The position numbers were made by a program, and so were the translations under genes. Shown here in pieces: positions 16,767 to 24,370 of a stretch of DNA of 64,000 bases. Where the stretch lies: the NCBI GenBank assembly GCA_019636445.1, contig JAHBXO010000001.1:248001-312000 (forward strand), given 5' to 3'. The stretch's first letter is position 1; the number at the start of each line of letters is the position of its first letter. This stretch comes from Gemmataceae bacterium (lineage in GTDB: Bacteria > Planctomycetota > Planctomycetia > Gemmatales > Gemmataceae). The notes below the pieces were generated by a model. The model was not told the DNA's origin, ran no database searches, and saw only the letters and a list, made by a program, of their open reading frames with translations.

Positions 16767-17945
16767 ATGACCGACGCGCAAGCTCTCTTCGAACGCGGCC
16801 ACGCAGCCTTGGAGGCCGAGGACTTTCCGGAAGCGATCGAGTGCCTGTCGCGCGCCATCGCGGCCGATCCGCGCGTCGCCGCCGGGTATCGGCTGCGTGC
16901 GCAGGCGTACCGAGCGATCGGCGACCGGCCGAAGGCCATCGCCGACCTCGACGCCGCGATTCGCCTGAAGCCGAATGAAGCGCAGTTGCACGCCGAGCGG
17001 GCCGCGGAACTCCTGAAGCAGCGCCGCTACGCCGACGCCGTCGCCGATTGCGATACGGCCCTGCGGCTCGATCCGGGCCGCGTCGATCTCTACGCCGTAC
17101 GCGGCCGGGCGCACGCGCTGCTCGGCGAATCGGCCGAGGCCTTCGCTGACTACGAGCGCGCCATCCACGCCGACGCCGATCGCGCTGCCGAGCATCTCGC
17201 CCACCGGGCCAAGCTGCACCTTGAATGCGGCGATCCGCATTCCGCCCTCGCCGACGCCGATACGGCAATCCGCCTGGACGATGGTTTCCTGCTCGCCTTC
17301 GAGATCCGAGCGCAGGCGTATCGGGAACTCGGCGACCTCGCGAGCGCGGCCGACGACTTCGAACGCGCCGCCCGCGACCCCGCCGCCATCATGCCGCGCC
17401 TCGGCCGGTTGTCCGTGCTGCACGATCTTGGCCGATGGTCCGCAGTCCTCTGGGCCGCCGATGAGTTGCTCACGATCTCGAACCTCGCCCCGGTACTCGA
17501 ACTCCGCGGCCGGGCGAAGCTCGCCCTCGGCGATACCTCCGGCGCCGTCGACGACTTCACCCTGCTGGCGACCCGCGACGCCCGCCGGCCGACGGCGTTC
17601 GTCCTCCGCGCCGCCGCCCACGAGGCCGCCGGGAATACCGCTGCCGCCGTCGCCGATTGCTACGAGGCCCTGAAGCGCGACCCCGCCGATGCCGACACGC
17701 TCAACCAACTCGCCTGGCTGCTGGCCACGAAGCCCGACGTGAAGGACGCGGCCCGCGCGAAGGAACTGGCCACGCGCGCCTGCGAACTGAGCGGCTGGTC
17801 CAACGCCGACCACCTCGACACGCTCGCCACCGCCTGCGCCGAATTAGGGGAATCACAAGAGGCCGCATCATGGCTCGAGAAAGCGATTGCGCTCGACGAC
17901 CGACCGGAGTTCCGCGAAAAGTTGAGTCGTATCCAAAAAGAATAA
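16767..17945 (+). CDS. TPR repeat protein
   Basis: A 392-residue soluble protein made almost entirely of tetratricopeptide units, about ten by eye, with the usual A/G/Y-A-F spacing, for example AIECLSRAIAADPRVAAGYR and AIADLDAAIRLKPNEAQLHA. There is no signal peptide or catalytic domain, so it is probably a cytosolic scaffold for protein interaction. The N-terminal repeats are regular and the middle ones drift. No partner is evident from the neighbourhood. Confidence 0.85.
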   Translation: MTDAQALFERGHAALEAEDFPEAIECLSRAIAADPRVAAGYRLRAQAYRAIGDRPKAIADLDAAIRLKPNEAQLHAERAAELLKQRRYADAVADCDTALRLDPGRVDLYAVRGRAHALLGESAEAFADYERAIHADADRAAEHLAHRAKLHLECGDPHSALADADTAIRLDDGFLLAFEIRAQAYRELGDLASAADDFERAARDPAAIMPRLGRLSVLHDLGRWSAVLWAADELLTISNLAPVLELRGRAKLALGDTSGAVDDFTLLATRDARRPTAFVLRAAAHEAAGNTAAAVADCYEALKRDPADADTLNQLAWLLATKPDVKDAARAKELATRACELSGWSNADHLDTLATACAELGESQEAASWLEKAIALDDRPEFREKLSRIQKE

Positions 17946-18038
17946 TCGGTACACCCGTTCGCCACTCCGCTTCACCTTGACACCACATCCGCCTCTGCTA
18001 TCACCGCCGGCTCTGTCCCCACACTGCCGGAGGCGGCC

Positions 18039-19181
18039 ATGCGCCCCTTGCTCCTGTCCGCGTTCGCGCTCGTCGGCGCCGCGCTTCCTGTCAGTGCCCA
18101 AACCGCGCAGCAGCTTGGCTCCGTCACCGCGGCCGAGGTCGTCGTACGCTCCGCGCCCAAGGCCGACGCCCCCGACGCCGGGCAGCTCTTCCGCGGCACC
18201 GACGTCATCGTCCACCACGCCGAAGGCGACGAATGGCTCGCCATCCAGCCGCCGCCCGGCACCATCAGCTGGATCAACCACAAGTTCGTCGAAGTTGCGA
18301 AGGACAAGGGCTTCCCGCAGAACGCCGTCGTCCACACCGACGGCGAAGTCCGCATCGCGGCCGGGAAGGCCGGCGTCAACAAACCGCTCGACGTGCGCAA
18401 GACCAGCATCCCCGACGGCAGCATCGTGCGCGTCCTCGCCGCCGGCGTGAAGACCGACGACGACGGTAGCGTGTGGTACCCGATTCAGCCGCTCAAGGAC
18501 GATTTCCGCTATGTGCCGAAGGCGGCCATTCAGATCGGCGGACCGACGGCGGAGAACTTCGTCGTGCGCTCGCCGCTGCCGGCGCCGAAATCGCCGATCT
18601 CGCCCGCGGGGCTGACGGCGTCGATTCCCAGCCCGGCGAGCTTCGCGAACAAGCCCGCCGGCTGGCCCGGCACGCACCCCACCTGGGCGGACGCCGAGGC
18701 GGCCGAGACCGCCAAGGATTACGACAAGGCGATCCGCCTGTACTTCCAGCTCGCGCGCGAGTCGAACGCCGCCGGTGGCGACGCAGACCTCGCGAACCTG
18801 TGCTACGCCCGCATCCATGGGATCCGCGAAAAGACGCGCGAGGCTGGCGCGAAGGATAGCAACTGGACCGCCCCGAAGGCCGACTCGCCCCGCGCCGACC
18901 GCGACGACGGCACCTGGACCAAGCGCGGGGAATCGACCGCGAAGGCGGCGTGGACCGGCGCCGGCACGCTGCGCGCCGCCAAGCTCGCCTCCGGCGGCAA
19001 GAGCTACTACGCCCTCGAAGACTCGCGCGGCCAGCTCCTCGCCTACGCCGTCGCCGGCAATACCAGTCTCGACCTCGATCGCTACACCAAGCGCAAGGTG
19101 GACCTCTACGGTACGACCGCCTACTCGCCGGAACTCCGCGCCAACGTCGTGACCGTGACGCGCGTGGACGCGGTGAAGTAG
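18039..19181 (+). CDS. Secreted SH3-like domain protein
   Basis: A 380-residue exported protein (signal peptide MRPLLLSAFALVGAALPVSA). Residues 25-85 and 95-170 look like two bacterial SH3-type domains (VTAAEVVVRSAPKADAPDAG and WLAIQPP; then a second with WYPIQPL and DFRYVPKAAIQIG). A helical segment (about 215-265) resembles one TPR unit, and the C-terminus has an OB-like strand pattern (TLRAAKLASGGKSYYALEDS). It probably binds cell-wall or surface material. That is inference; no enzymatic motif is seen. Confidence 0.75.
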   Translation: MRPLLLSAFALVGAALPVSAQTAQQLGSVTAAEVVVRSAPKADAPDAGQLFRGTDVIVHHAEGDEWLAIQPPPGTISWINHKFVEVAKDKGFPQNAVVHTDGEVRIAAGKAGVNKPLDVRKTSIPDGSIVRVLAAGVKTDDDGSVWYPIQPLKDDFRYVPKAAIQIGGPTAENFVVRSPLPAPKSPISPAGLTASIPSPASFANKPAGWPGTHPTWADAEAAETAKDYDKAIRLYFQLARESNAAGGDADLANLCYARIHGIREKTREAGAKDSNWTAPKADSPRADRDDGTWTKRGESTAKAAWTGAGTLRAAKLASGGKSYYALEDSRGQLLAYAVAGNTSLDLDRYTKRKVDLYGTTAYSPELRANVVTVTRVDAVK

Positions 19182-19200
19182 GCCATCCCTTTGGGTTTGC

Positions 19201-19755
19201 TCACATCGGTTCAATCAGCGTCTGCGTCTTCACCACGGCGCACTCGGCCGGGAAGGTATGGAACGTGGCCACGGTCAGGCCGGTCGGCAGGGCGTCCAGC
19301 GCGAGGAAGCCGAGCGGCACGAGCGCCAAACGGCGATGCGGCTGGAAGTGGAACAGCAGGCCGCGCTTGGCCCCGTCGGCGACGAGTTCATCGTGGACGT
19401 GCAGGAACAGTTCGGGTGGCAGCACTTCGGCGTGCAAACTCACTTGGTAGCGGACGGCGGGGAAGTCGCAGCGGCCGCGGCGTTCGCCCGCGAAGGGGTG
19501 CAACAGGCGGTGGCTGTCGGGCAGGGCCCGGTCGCGCTCGGCGATCACTTCGACGAGGTGCTGGTCGTCGCGGTGCCATTCGAGGACATGCCCGCTGGCG
19601 GTGAGGCGCGCGAGGACGGTGGCGCCGCCGATGGCGAGCGACCGAGCGGCGACCGTCTCGAAAAGTTCCGGGTGGAGAGGCCGGTCGTAGAGACGGAACG
19701 CGAGATCGGCGAGTTTCGGGCGTTCGAGGATCATCGGCGCGGGTTCCGGGGGCAT
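19201..19755 (-). CDS. DUF2617 family protein
   Basis: A 184-residue soluble protein matching the DUF2617 pattern. It has LADLAFRLYDRPLHPELF at the N-terminus, a central HVLEWHRDDQHLVEV and a C-terminal HTFPAECAVVKTQTLIE. No catalytic motif is recognised and the family has no known function. It is convergent with the SH3-like gene (20-bp gap) and divergent from the Flp pilin genes. Confidence 0.8.
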   Translation of the reverse strand: MPPEPAPMILERPKLADLAFRLYDRPLHPELFETVAARSLAIGGATVLARLTASGHVLEWHRDDQHLVEVIAERDRALPDSHRLLHPFAGERRGRCDFPAVRYQVSLHAEVLPPELFLHVHDELVADGAKRGLLFHFQPHRRLALVPLGFLALDALPTGLTVATFHTFPAECAVVKTQTLIEPM

Positions 19756-19885
19756 CTCCCCACTTTATGTCGGCGTTTCGCGCGGGGGCGGCGCGAATTC
19801 TCCGCGTCTGGCGCGAGCGATTGTGCCGATTGGCGAATTTCGACGCATTCCCGGGATTATTCCTCGCAATTTCTCCGCGCGGAAT

Positions 19886-19913
19886 TTGACACCTTTTCGG
19901 ACCGATCTATGGT
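19886..19913 (+). promoter_or_regulatory. Sigma-70-type promoter upstream of the Flp pilins
   Basis: TTGACA (19886-19891), 16-bp spacer, TATGGT (19908-19913), about 95 bp ahead of the first pilin start. A perfect -35 in this GC-rich background is noticeable. Confidence 0.5.
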
Positions 19914-20004
19914 TCCGTCGTGAGCGGGTGAGACGGACACCGGGTCGCTGTCCCGGGCGAACATCGGACGGACTCACCCCGAACACATGTTCCCGAGGAG
20001 TGCC

Positions 20005-20199
20005 ATGTTGGCGAAAGTCACCCGGCACATCACCGCGTTCCTGAAGAAGGAGGACGGTCCGACCGCAGTCGAGTATGCCGTGATGCTGGCGCTGATCATT
20101 GTGGTCTGCATCGCCGCCATTACCGCACTCGGCCAGTCGGCTTCCGAAACCTTCGCGAACGTGGAGTTGAACGCCGCTGCCGGCGTCAATGGTTCCTGA
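20005..20199 (+). CDS. Flp family type IVb pilin (1)
   Basis: A 64-residue major pilin precursor. The short basic leader ends FLKKEDG and cleavage is expected after that Gly, leaving PTAVEYAVMLALIIVV with Glu at +5, followed by one hydrophobic helix. The ATG at 20005 is preferred over 19987 because GAGGAG precedes it at the right distance. Flp pilins are assembled by a Tad machine on the inner membrane, but no tadA/B/C or secretin gene is in this window. A near-identical paralogue lies 108 bp downstream. Confidence 0.92.
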   Translation: MLAKVTRHITAFLKKEDGPTAVEYAVMLALIIVVCIAAITALGQSASETFANVELNAAAGVNGS

Positions 20200-20307
20200 T
20201 GTCCCGGCCGATGCACCCGGCCGAATCGTTTGAGGATCTGCGTGTCGCGATCCCGAACGGTGCAACCGTATCGCTCATCCATCCTGTTTTTTTGAAAGGG
20301 TCTTCCC

Positions 20308-20499
20308 ATGAAGAGCATCACCAAGAAGTTCGTCGAGTTCCTCAAGAAGGAAGACGGCCCGACCGCGGTCGAGTACGCCGTCATGCTCGCCCTGATCATC
20401 GTGGTTTGCATCGCGGCCATCACCGCGCTCGGCCAGACCGCCAGCGAAACCTTCAGCTACGTCGGCACGTCCATCGATGCCGGCAACACCGCCAGCTAA
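20308..20499 (+). CDS. Flp family type IVb pilin (2)
   Basis: A 63-residue paralogue of the preceding pilin. The stretch KKEDGPTAVEYAVMLALIIV and the following VCIAAITALGQ are the same, and the two differ mainly in the leader and the last 20 residues. Cleavage is expected after the Gly of KKEDG. AAGGG precedes the ATG. A strong terminator follows, so the two pilins probably form one transcript and the prepilin peptidase is read mainly from another promoter or by readthrough. Confidence 0.92.
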   Translation: MKSITKKFVEFLKKEDGPTAVEYAVMLALIIVVCIAAITALGQTASETFSYVGTSIDAGNTAS

Positions 20500-20523
20500 A
20501 GTCGGATTCATCGGCTTTCGCGG

Positions 20524-20556
20524 ACCGGGCCGATTTTTCGGCCCGGTTTCTTTTTT
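20524..20556 (+). terminator. Rho-independent terminator after the second Flp pilin
   Basis: Stem accgggccga / tcggcccggt with a T-rich loop, followed by ttcttttttg. Confidence 0.85.
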
Positions 20557-20616
20557 GTGTTCTAGATTCCAGCAACGATTCCAAACCTTTACACCCCGTT
20601 TCCGAGGACTCCCCTC

Positions 20617-21432
20617 ATGGCGACCGATCTCGCCACTGCTCCCGGTGCCACCGAACCTGCCGCCGTCCCCGCGCCGGCCCCCGAAATCACCTTCGATCGC
20701 GAACTCGCGATGACGCTCGCGCGCGTCCCGCTCACCGCCATCGCCTGGGTCGTCGCCGCGTACCTCGCCCACATGGCCTGGGCCGCCTTCGTGCCCGTCA
20801 GCGAAGCCTTCCCCGCCGCCGCCAACCTCGGCGCACTCGCCGTCATCGCCGTCGGCATGGTCTGGGCCGCCTGGATCGACGGCTACGCCTTCAAGGTCCC
20901 CAACTGGCTCACGCTCTCCCTCGTCGTCTCCGGCTGGTACCTCGGCCTGCTCCACACCTTCGGTGTCGCCGTCGCCGGCAATGGCGGCATCGGCCAGGCG
21001 CTCCTCGGCACGCTCGTCGGATTCGCGGTCCTCTTCCCCGCCCTCTTCATCGGCGGCATGGGCGAAGGCGACGTCAAGATGACCATGGCCTTCGGTTCCT
21101 GGATGGGAGCCTTCTTTGGTGCCGAGTACCTCGCGCTCCCCGGCACGACCATCTCCGCGATCGCGGTCATCTGGTGGTCGTTCGCCCTCGGCGTCATCGT
21201 CGGCGGCGTCTTTGGCATCGTCATGATGGCCCTCCGCCGCCAACTCCACAAGAACATGCAGAACGCCCGCGAGATCGTCACCGACCTGCAAGTCATGGTG
21301 ACCCACGGTCCGAAGAAAGCCGCCGAACGCGCCAACTCCCGCCGCAAAGACTGGACCCGCCTGCCTTATGGCGTGCCCCTCTGTGTCGGTTTCCTCGGCT
21401 ACCTCTGGTATCGCTTGTTCCTGACCGCGTAA
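20617..21432 (+). CDS. A24 family prepilin peptidase (TadV/CpaA type)
   Basis: A 271-residue integral membrane aspartic peptidase that cleaves the leader of Flp prepilins. The two catalytic aspartates are D88 (WIDGYAFKVPNW) and D152 in the GxGD motif GMGEGD. About six hydrophobic helices are visible, with an Ala/Pro-rich N-terminal extension of about 25 residues and a basic loop (residues 207-245) before the last helix. Position next to two Flp pilins supports the assignment. The rest of the Tad apparatus must be elsewhere. Confidence 0.9.
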   Translation: MATDLATAPGATEPAAVPAPAPEITFDRELAMTLARVPLTAIAWVVAAYLAHMAWAAFVPVSEAFPAAANLGALAVIAVGMVWAAWIDGYAFKVPNWLTLSLVVSGWYLGLLHTFGVAVAGNGGIGQALLGTLVGFAVLFPALFIGGMGEGDVKMTMAFGSWMGAFFGAEYLALPGTTISAIAVIWWSFALGVIVGGVFGIVMMALRRQLHKNMQNAREIVTDLQVMVTHGPKKAAERANSRRKDWTRLPYGVPLCVGFLGYLWYRLFLTA

Positions 21433-21752
21433 TGCCGAAGCAATGTGGAAATTGCGAGTCGGGGGAAACGATTCTCCCGACTCTTTCATTTTTTCGAAAG
21501 AACGTGGTCCAACTCTTTTTGCACTGTACCTGGCCCTTTCCAAATAGTACGATAACCGTTGTTGCCCGCCGCTGAAGTAGTCTCCCTAAAAAGGAAGTCT
21601 TTCTGATCCGTAGGGCCTCAAGCCGCGTTCACTTTCTCCCGCGCGACTATAGACCGGGCCTTTTGGATCGGCTCATTCATCCGAAACTTCTGCGGGTAAT
21701 GAACGATCATCTGCGGAATTCCTAATTTCTATTCCTCTGAGGAAGTGATCTT
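21433..21752 (+). other. 320-bp gap: terminator and leader of the pseudopilin gene
   Basis: Holds a terminator near its left end (21456-21493). The remainder is a relatively AT-rich leader ending with TGAGGAAG before the ATG at 21753. I see no convincing open frame or conserved RNA structure in it. Confidence 0.5.
21456..21493 (+). terminator. Rho-independent terminator after the prepilin peptidase
   Basis: Stem gagtcgggg / ctcccgactc with one mismatch and an AAACGATT loop, followed by tttcatttttt. Confidence 0.8.
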
Positions 21753-22784
21753 ATGTCCACGTCGCAACGTCCGTCCAAGAGCGGATTCACGCTCATCGAA
21801 CTCCTGGTGGTGATCGCGATCATCGCGATCCTGATCGGCCTGCTTCTGCCCGCGGTTCAAAAGGTGCGCGAGGCAGCCGCACGTGCCAAGTGCCAGAACA
21901 ATCTGAAGCAGTTGGGGCTGGCGCTTCACAACTACCACGATGTCAATCAAAAGTTCCCGTACGGCCACGCGGCGGAAACCGGCGTCAACTCCCCGGTGAA
22001 CACGACCGCGTACGCCGACGGCACCTTCTGGTACCACCGCCGCCAAAACTGGTTCCAGCTCGTGCTGCCCTACCTCGAGCAGGCTCCCCTCTTCCAGGCG
22101 TACGAGGCCGACCGGACCCAATACATTCACAACATTTCATCCAACTCCAATCCCGCCATCAACCAGATCGCGCGGACGGCCATTCCGACGATGTCGTGCC
22201 CGTCCGACGGCAACGCGCCCGGCGTGGGTGCCGGCGGATCGTCCACTTCCTTCCAAGGCAGCTACGCCGTCTGCGCCGGCGGTGTACAGTGGGTGAACGG
22301 CGTCGCCGCCACGACCCCCATGGACATGACCTCCGTCGATACCGGAGGCTATTTCTTCCGCGATTCCAAGACGCGGATCATCGACGCGCAAGACGGTTCC
22401 TCGAACACGCTGCTCGCCTCCGAAGGGATCATCCGGGGCAATGGCCCGGCAACGTGGGGTGAACTCGGCGGCTATTGGGGCGGCGCGCCGCACGGCTCCT
22501 ACGCCTTTTCGACCTTCGAGCGCCCGAACGGACCGACGCCCGACCGCGTGTACACCTGCAAGGCCGCGACGTTCCCCGGCACACCGAACAACGCACCCTG
22601 CGAAAGCGGATTCACGTTGGGCCTCGCGGGTCGCTGGAATTTCGCTCGCAGCTACCACACCGGCGGCGTGAATGCCGTGATGGGGGATGGAACCGTTCGA
22701 TTCGTCCGAAGCACCATCGACCTGACCGTGTACCGCGCGATGGGCACCAAGAGCGATGGATTGGCCCTCGCCACGAACGATTGA
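21753..22784 (+). CDS. DUF1559 prepilin-like protein (H-X9-DG family)
   Basis: A 343-residue pseudopilin-like protein of a family hugely expanded in planctomycetes. The type IV prepilin N-terminus [20 protein letters not shown] follows a short basic leader, with Glu at +5 after cleavage before Phe. DUF1559 follows, with a conserved [13 protein letters not shown] and the terminal motif H-x9-DG (HTGGVNAVMGDG). These proteins probably decorate pili or the cell surface. Its neighbours, the Flp/peptidase genes upstream and a lipoprotein downstream, fit an exported context. Confidence 0.93.
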   Translation: MSTSQRPSKSGFTLIELLVVIAIIAILIGLLLPAVQKVREAAARAKCQNNLKQLGLALHNYHDVNQKFPYGHAAETGVNSPVNTTAYADGTFWYHRRQNWFQLVLPYLEQAPLFQAYEADRTQYIHNISSNSNPAINQIARTAIPTMSCPSDGNAPGVGAGGSSTSFQGSYAVCAGGVQWVNGVAATTPMDMTSVDTGGYFFRDSKTRIIDAQDGSSNTLLASEGIIRGNGPATWGELGGYWGGAPHGSYAFSTFERPNGPTPDRVYTCKAATFPGTPNNAPCESGFTLGLAGRWNFARSYHTGGVNAVMGDGTVRFVRSTIDLTVYRAMGTKSDGLALATND

Positions 22785-22834
22785 TATCGACTGTCCACCG
22801 AATCGGGCTTTCCCGGCCCGATCCGCCAAATTCG

Positions 22835-22868
22835 ATCCCCGGCACGACGGTGCCGGGGATTCCCGTTT
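22835..22868 (+). terminator. Hairpin terminator after the DUF1559 gene
   Basis: Perfect 10-bp stem atccccggca / tgccggggat followed by tcccgttt. The T tract is weak. Confidence 0.6.
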
Positions 22869-22915
22869 CCACCGTCCACCCTTATTCGGATTCCACTCGA
22901 AGGATGCAACACCTC

Positions 22916-23338
22916 ATGACCCCCACGACAAACCTGACGCGCCGGGCCGTTCTGGCGCTGCTTCCCATCGCCCTTGCGACGCTCGTCGGCTGCGGAGGCG
23001 AAGCCGGACCGAAAACCTACTCCGTCTCCGGTACGGTGACGTTGGACGGCACGCCGATTTCGGACGGGCAGATCACGTTCCGCACCGCCAAGGACGGACG
23101 ACGGTTCACGGGACCGATCAAGGATGGAAAATACGAGGTGAAGGCGGAAACCGGCGACATGACCGTCGAAATCGTCGCCTCGCGCGTCGTGCCCGGCAAG
23201 TTCGACAAGTCCAACCCGGGCGTGGACGAACCCCTCAGCGAAATGTACATCCCTAAAAAGTACAATTCCGACACGAAGCTGACCGCCAAGATCGACGGCA
23301 GCGCTTCGCTTCCTCCGTTCGAATTGAAGTCGAAGTAA
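22916..23338 (+). CDS. Lipoprotein with carboxypeptidase-regulatory-like fold
   Basis: A 140-residue lipoprotein: basic n-region, hydrophobic stretch and lipobox LVGC, with Cys at about residue 25. The mature part reads YSVSGTVTLDGTPISDGQIT, DGKYEVKAETGDM and a C-terminal LPPFELKSK, the beta-sandwich pattern common in planctomycete lipoproteins encoded after DUF1559 genes. ATG 22916 is chosen for its spacing from AAGG; an in-frame ATG at 22904 would put the SD too close. Probably surface-exposed; no enzyme motif. Confidence 0.85.
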   Translation: MTPTTNLTRRAVLALLPIALATLVGCGGEAGPKTYSVSGTVTLDGTPISDGQITFRTAKDGRRFTGPIKDGKYEVKAETGDMTVEIVASRVVPGKFDKSNPGVDEPLSEMYIPKKYNSDTKLTAKIDGSASLPPFELKSK

Positions 23339-23455
23339 AACAGGCAAGTCGAACACGCTAGAGCCGGCTCCGTTCCTCGCGCGACTCCGCGTAAGGAACG
23401 GGGCCGCGCCGCGTTATGGCCATACAACTAGCGGCAGCACCCACGGAGCGCCGTC

Positions 23456-24364
23456 ATGCAGCTCGGTTTCGTCAGCGCCATCCTCGGCGACCTTTCGCTC
23501 GAAGACGTGCTGAAGTTCGCGGCCGACGAAGGATTCGCCTGCGTCGAGCTGATGTGCTGGCCCGTCGGCGGCGCCGAGCGCCGCTACGCCGGCGTCACTC
23601 ACGTCGACGTGTCCAACTTCACCGTCGAACAGGGCCTCCGCGTCCAGGACCTCGCCGCCAAGCACGGCGTCGCCATTGCCGGCCTCGGCTATTACCCCAA
23701 CCCGCTCGACCCCGACCCCGCCCACCGCGACCTCGTCGTCGGCCACCTCAAGAAGGTCATTCAGGCCGCCCCGATGTGCGGTACGAAGATCGTCAACACC
23801 TTCATCGGCCGCGACTGGAAGAAGACCGTCGAGGAGAACTTCGCGCAGATCGCGCATGTCTGGCCGCCGATCCTCGAACTCGCGAAGGCGAACGGCGTCA
23901 GCATCGGCATCGAGCACTGCCCGATGCTCTTCAGCAAGGACGAATGGCCGGGCGGCAAGAACGTCGCCATCAGCCCCGCCGTCTGGCGGCGATTGTTCCA
24001 GGCGTTCCCGACCATGCCGATCGGTTTGAACTTCGACCCGTCGCACCTCGTCTGGCAGTTCATCGACACCGGTCGCGCCCTGCGGGAGTTCGGCAAGAAG
24101 ATTGTGCACGTGCACGCGAAGGACGAGCGCATCGACCGCGACAAGCTGTACGAGGTCGGCATCATGGGTCTCGGCTGGCACCAGCCGAAGCTGCCGGGTC
24201 TGGGGGATGTGAACTGGGGCGAGTTCTTCGCGGCACTGACGGACACGGGCTACAACGGCCCCGTGTGTATCGAAGCCGAGGACCGCGCCTACGAGCGCGA
24301 TCTGAACGACCGCAAGCGCGCCCTTCGGCAGAGCAAGCGGTTCCTGCAGCAGTACATGGGGTGA
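23456..24364 (+). CDS. Sugar phosphate isomerase/epimerase family (xylose isomerase-like TIM barrel)
   Basis: A 302-residue AP-endonuclease-2-type TIM barrel. Metal-binding positions are visible as E in SIGIEHCPM, D and H in NFDPSHLVW, H in HVHAKDERID and a late E in PVCIEAEDRAYE, the usual E-D-H-E set. Family members isomerise or epimerise sugars and inositols. No sugar transport or oxidoreductase gene is adjacent, so the substrate is open. It is convergent with the VgrG/lipase unit. Start ATG 23456. Confidence 0.88.
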   Translation: MQLGFVSAILGDLSLEDVLKFAADEGFACVELMCWPVGGAERRYAGVTHVDVSNFTVEQGLRVQDLAAKHGVAIAGLGYYPNPLDPDPAHRDLVVGHLKKVIQAAPMCGTKIVNTFIGRDWKKTVEENFAQIAHVWPPILELAKANGVSIGIEHCPMLFSKDEWPGGKNVAISPAVWRRLFQAFPTMPIGLNFDPSHLVWQFIDTGRALREFGKKIVHVHAKDERIDRDKLYEVGIMGLGWHQPKLPGLGDVNWGEFFAALTDTGYNGPVCIEAEDRAYERDLNDRKRALRQSKRFLQQYMG

Positions 24365-24370
24365 AGGGCA

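Noticed and set aside
15471..17813. Minus-strand frame of 780 codons across the aminotransferase and TPR genes
   Set aside because: Spans two well-supported plus-strand genes and the hairpin cluster between them; no family pattern.
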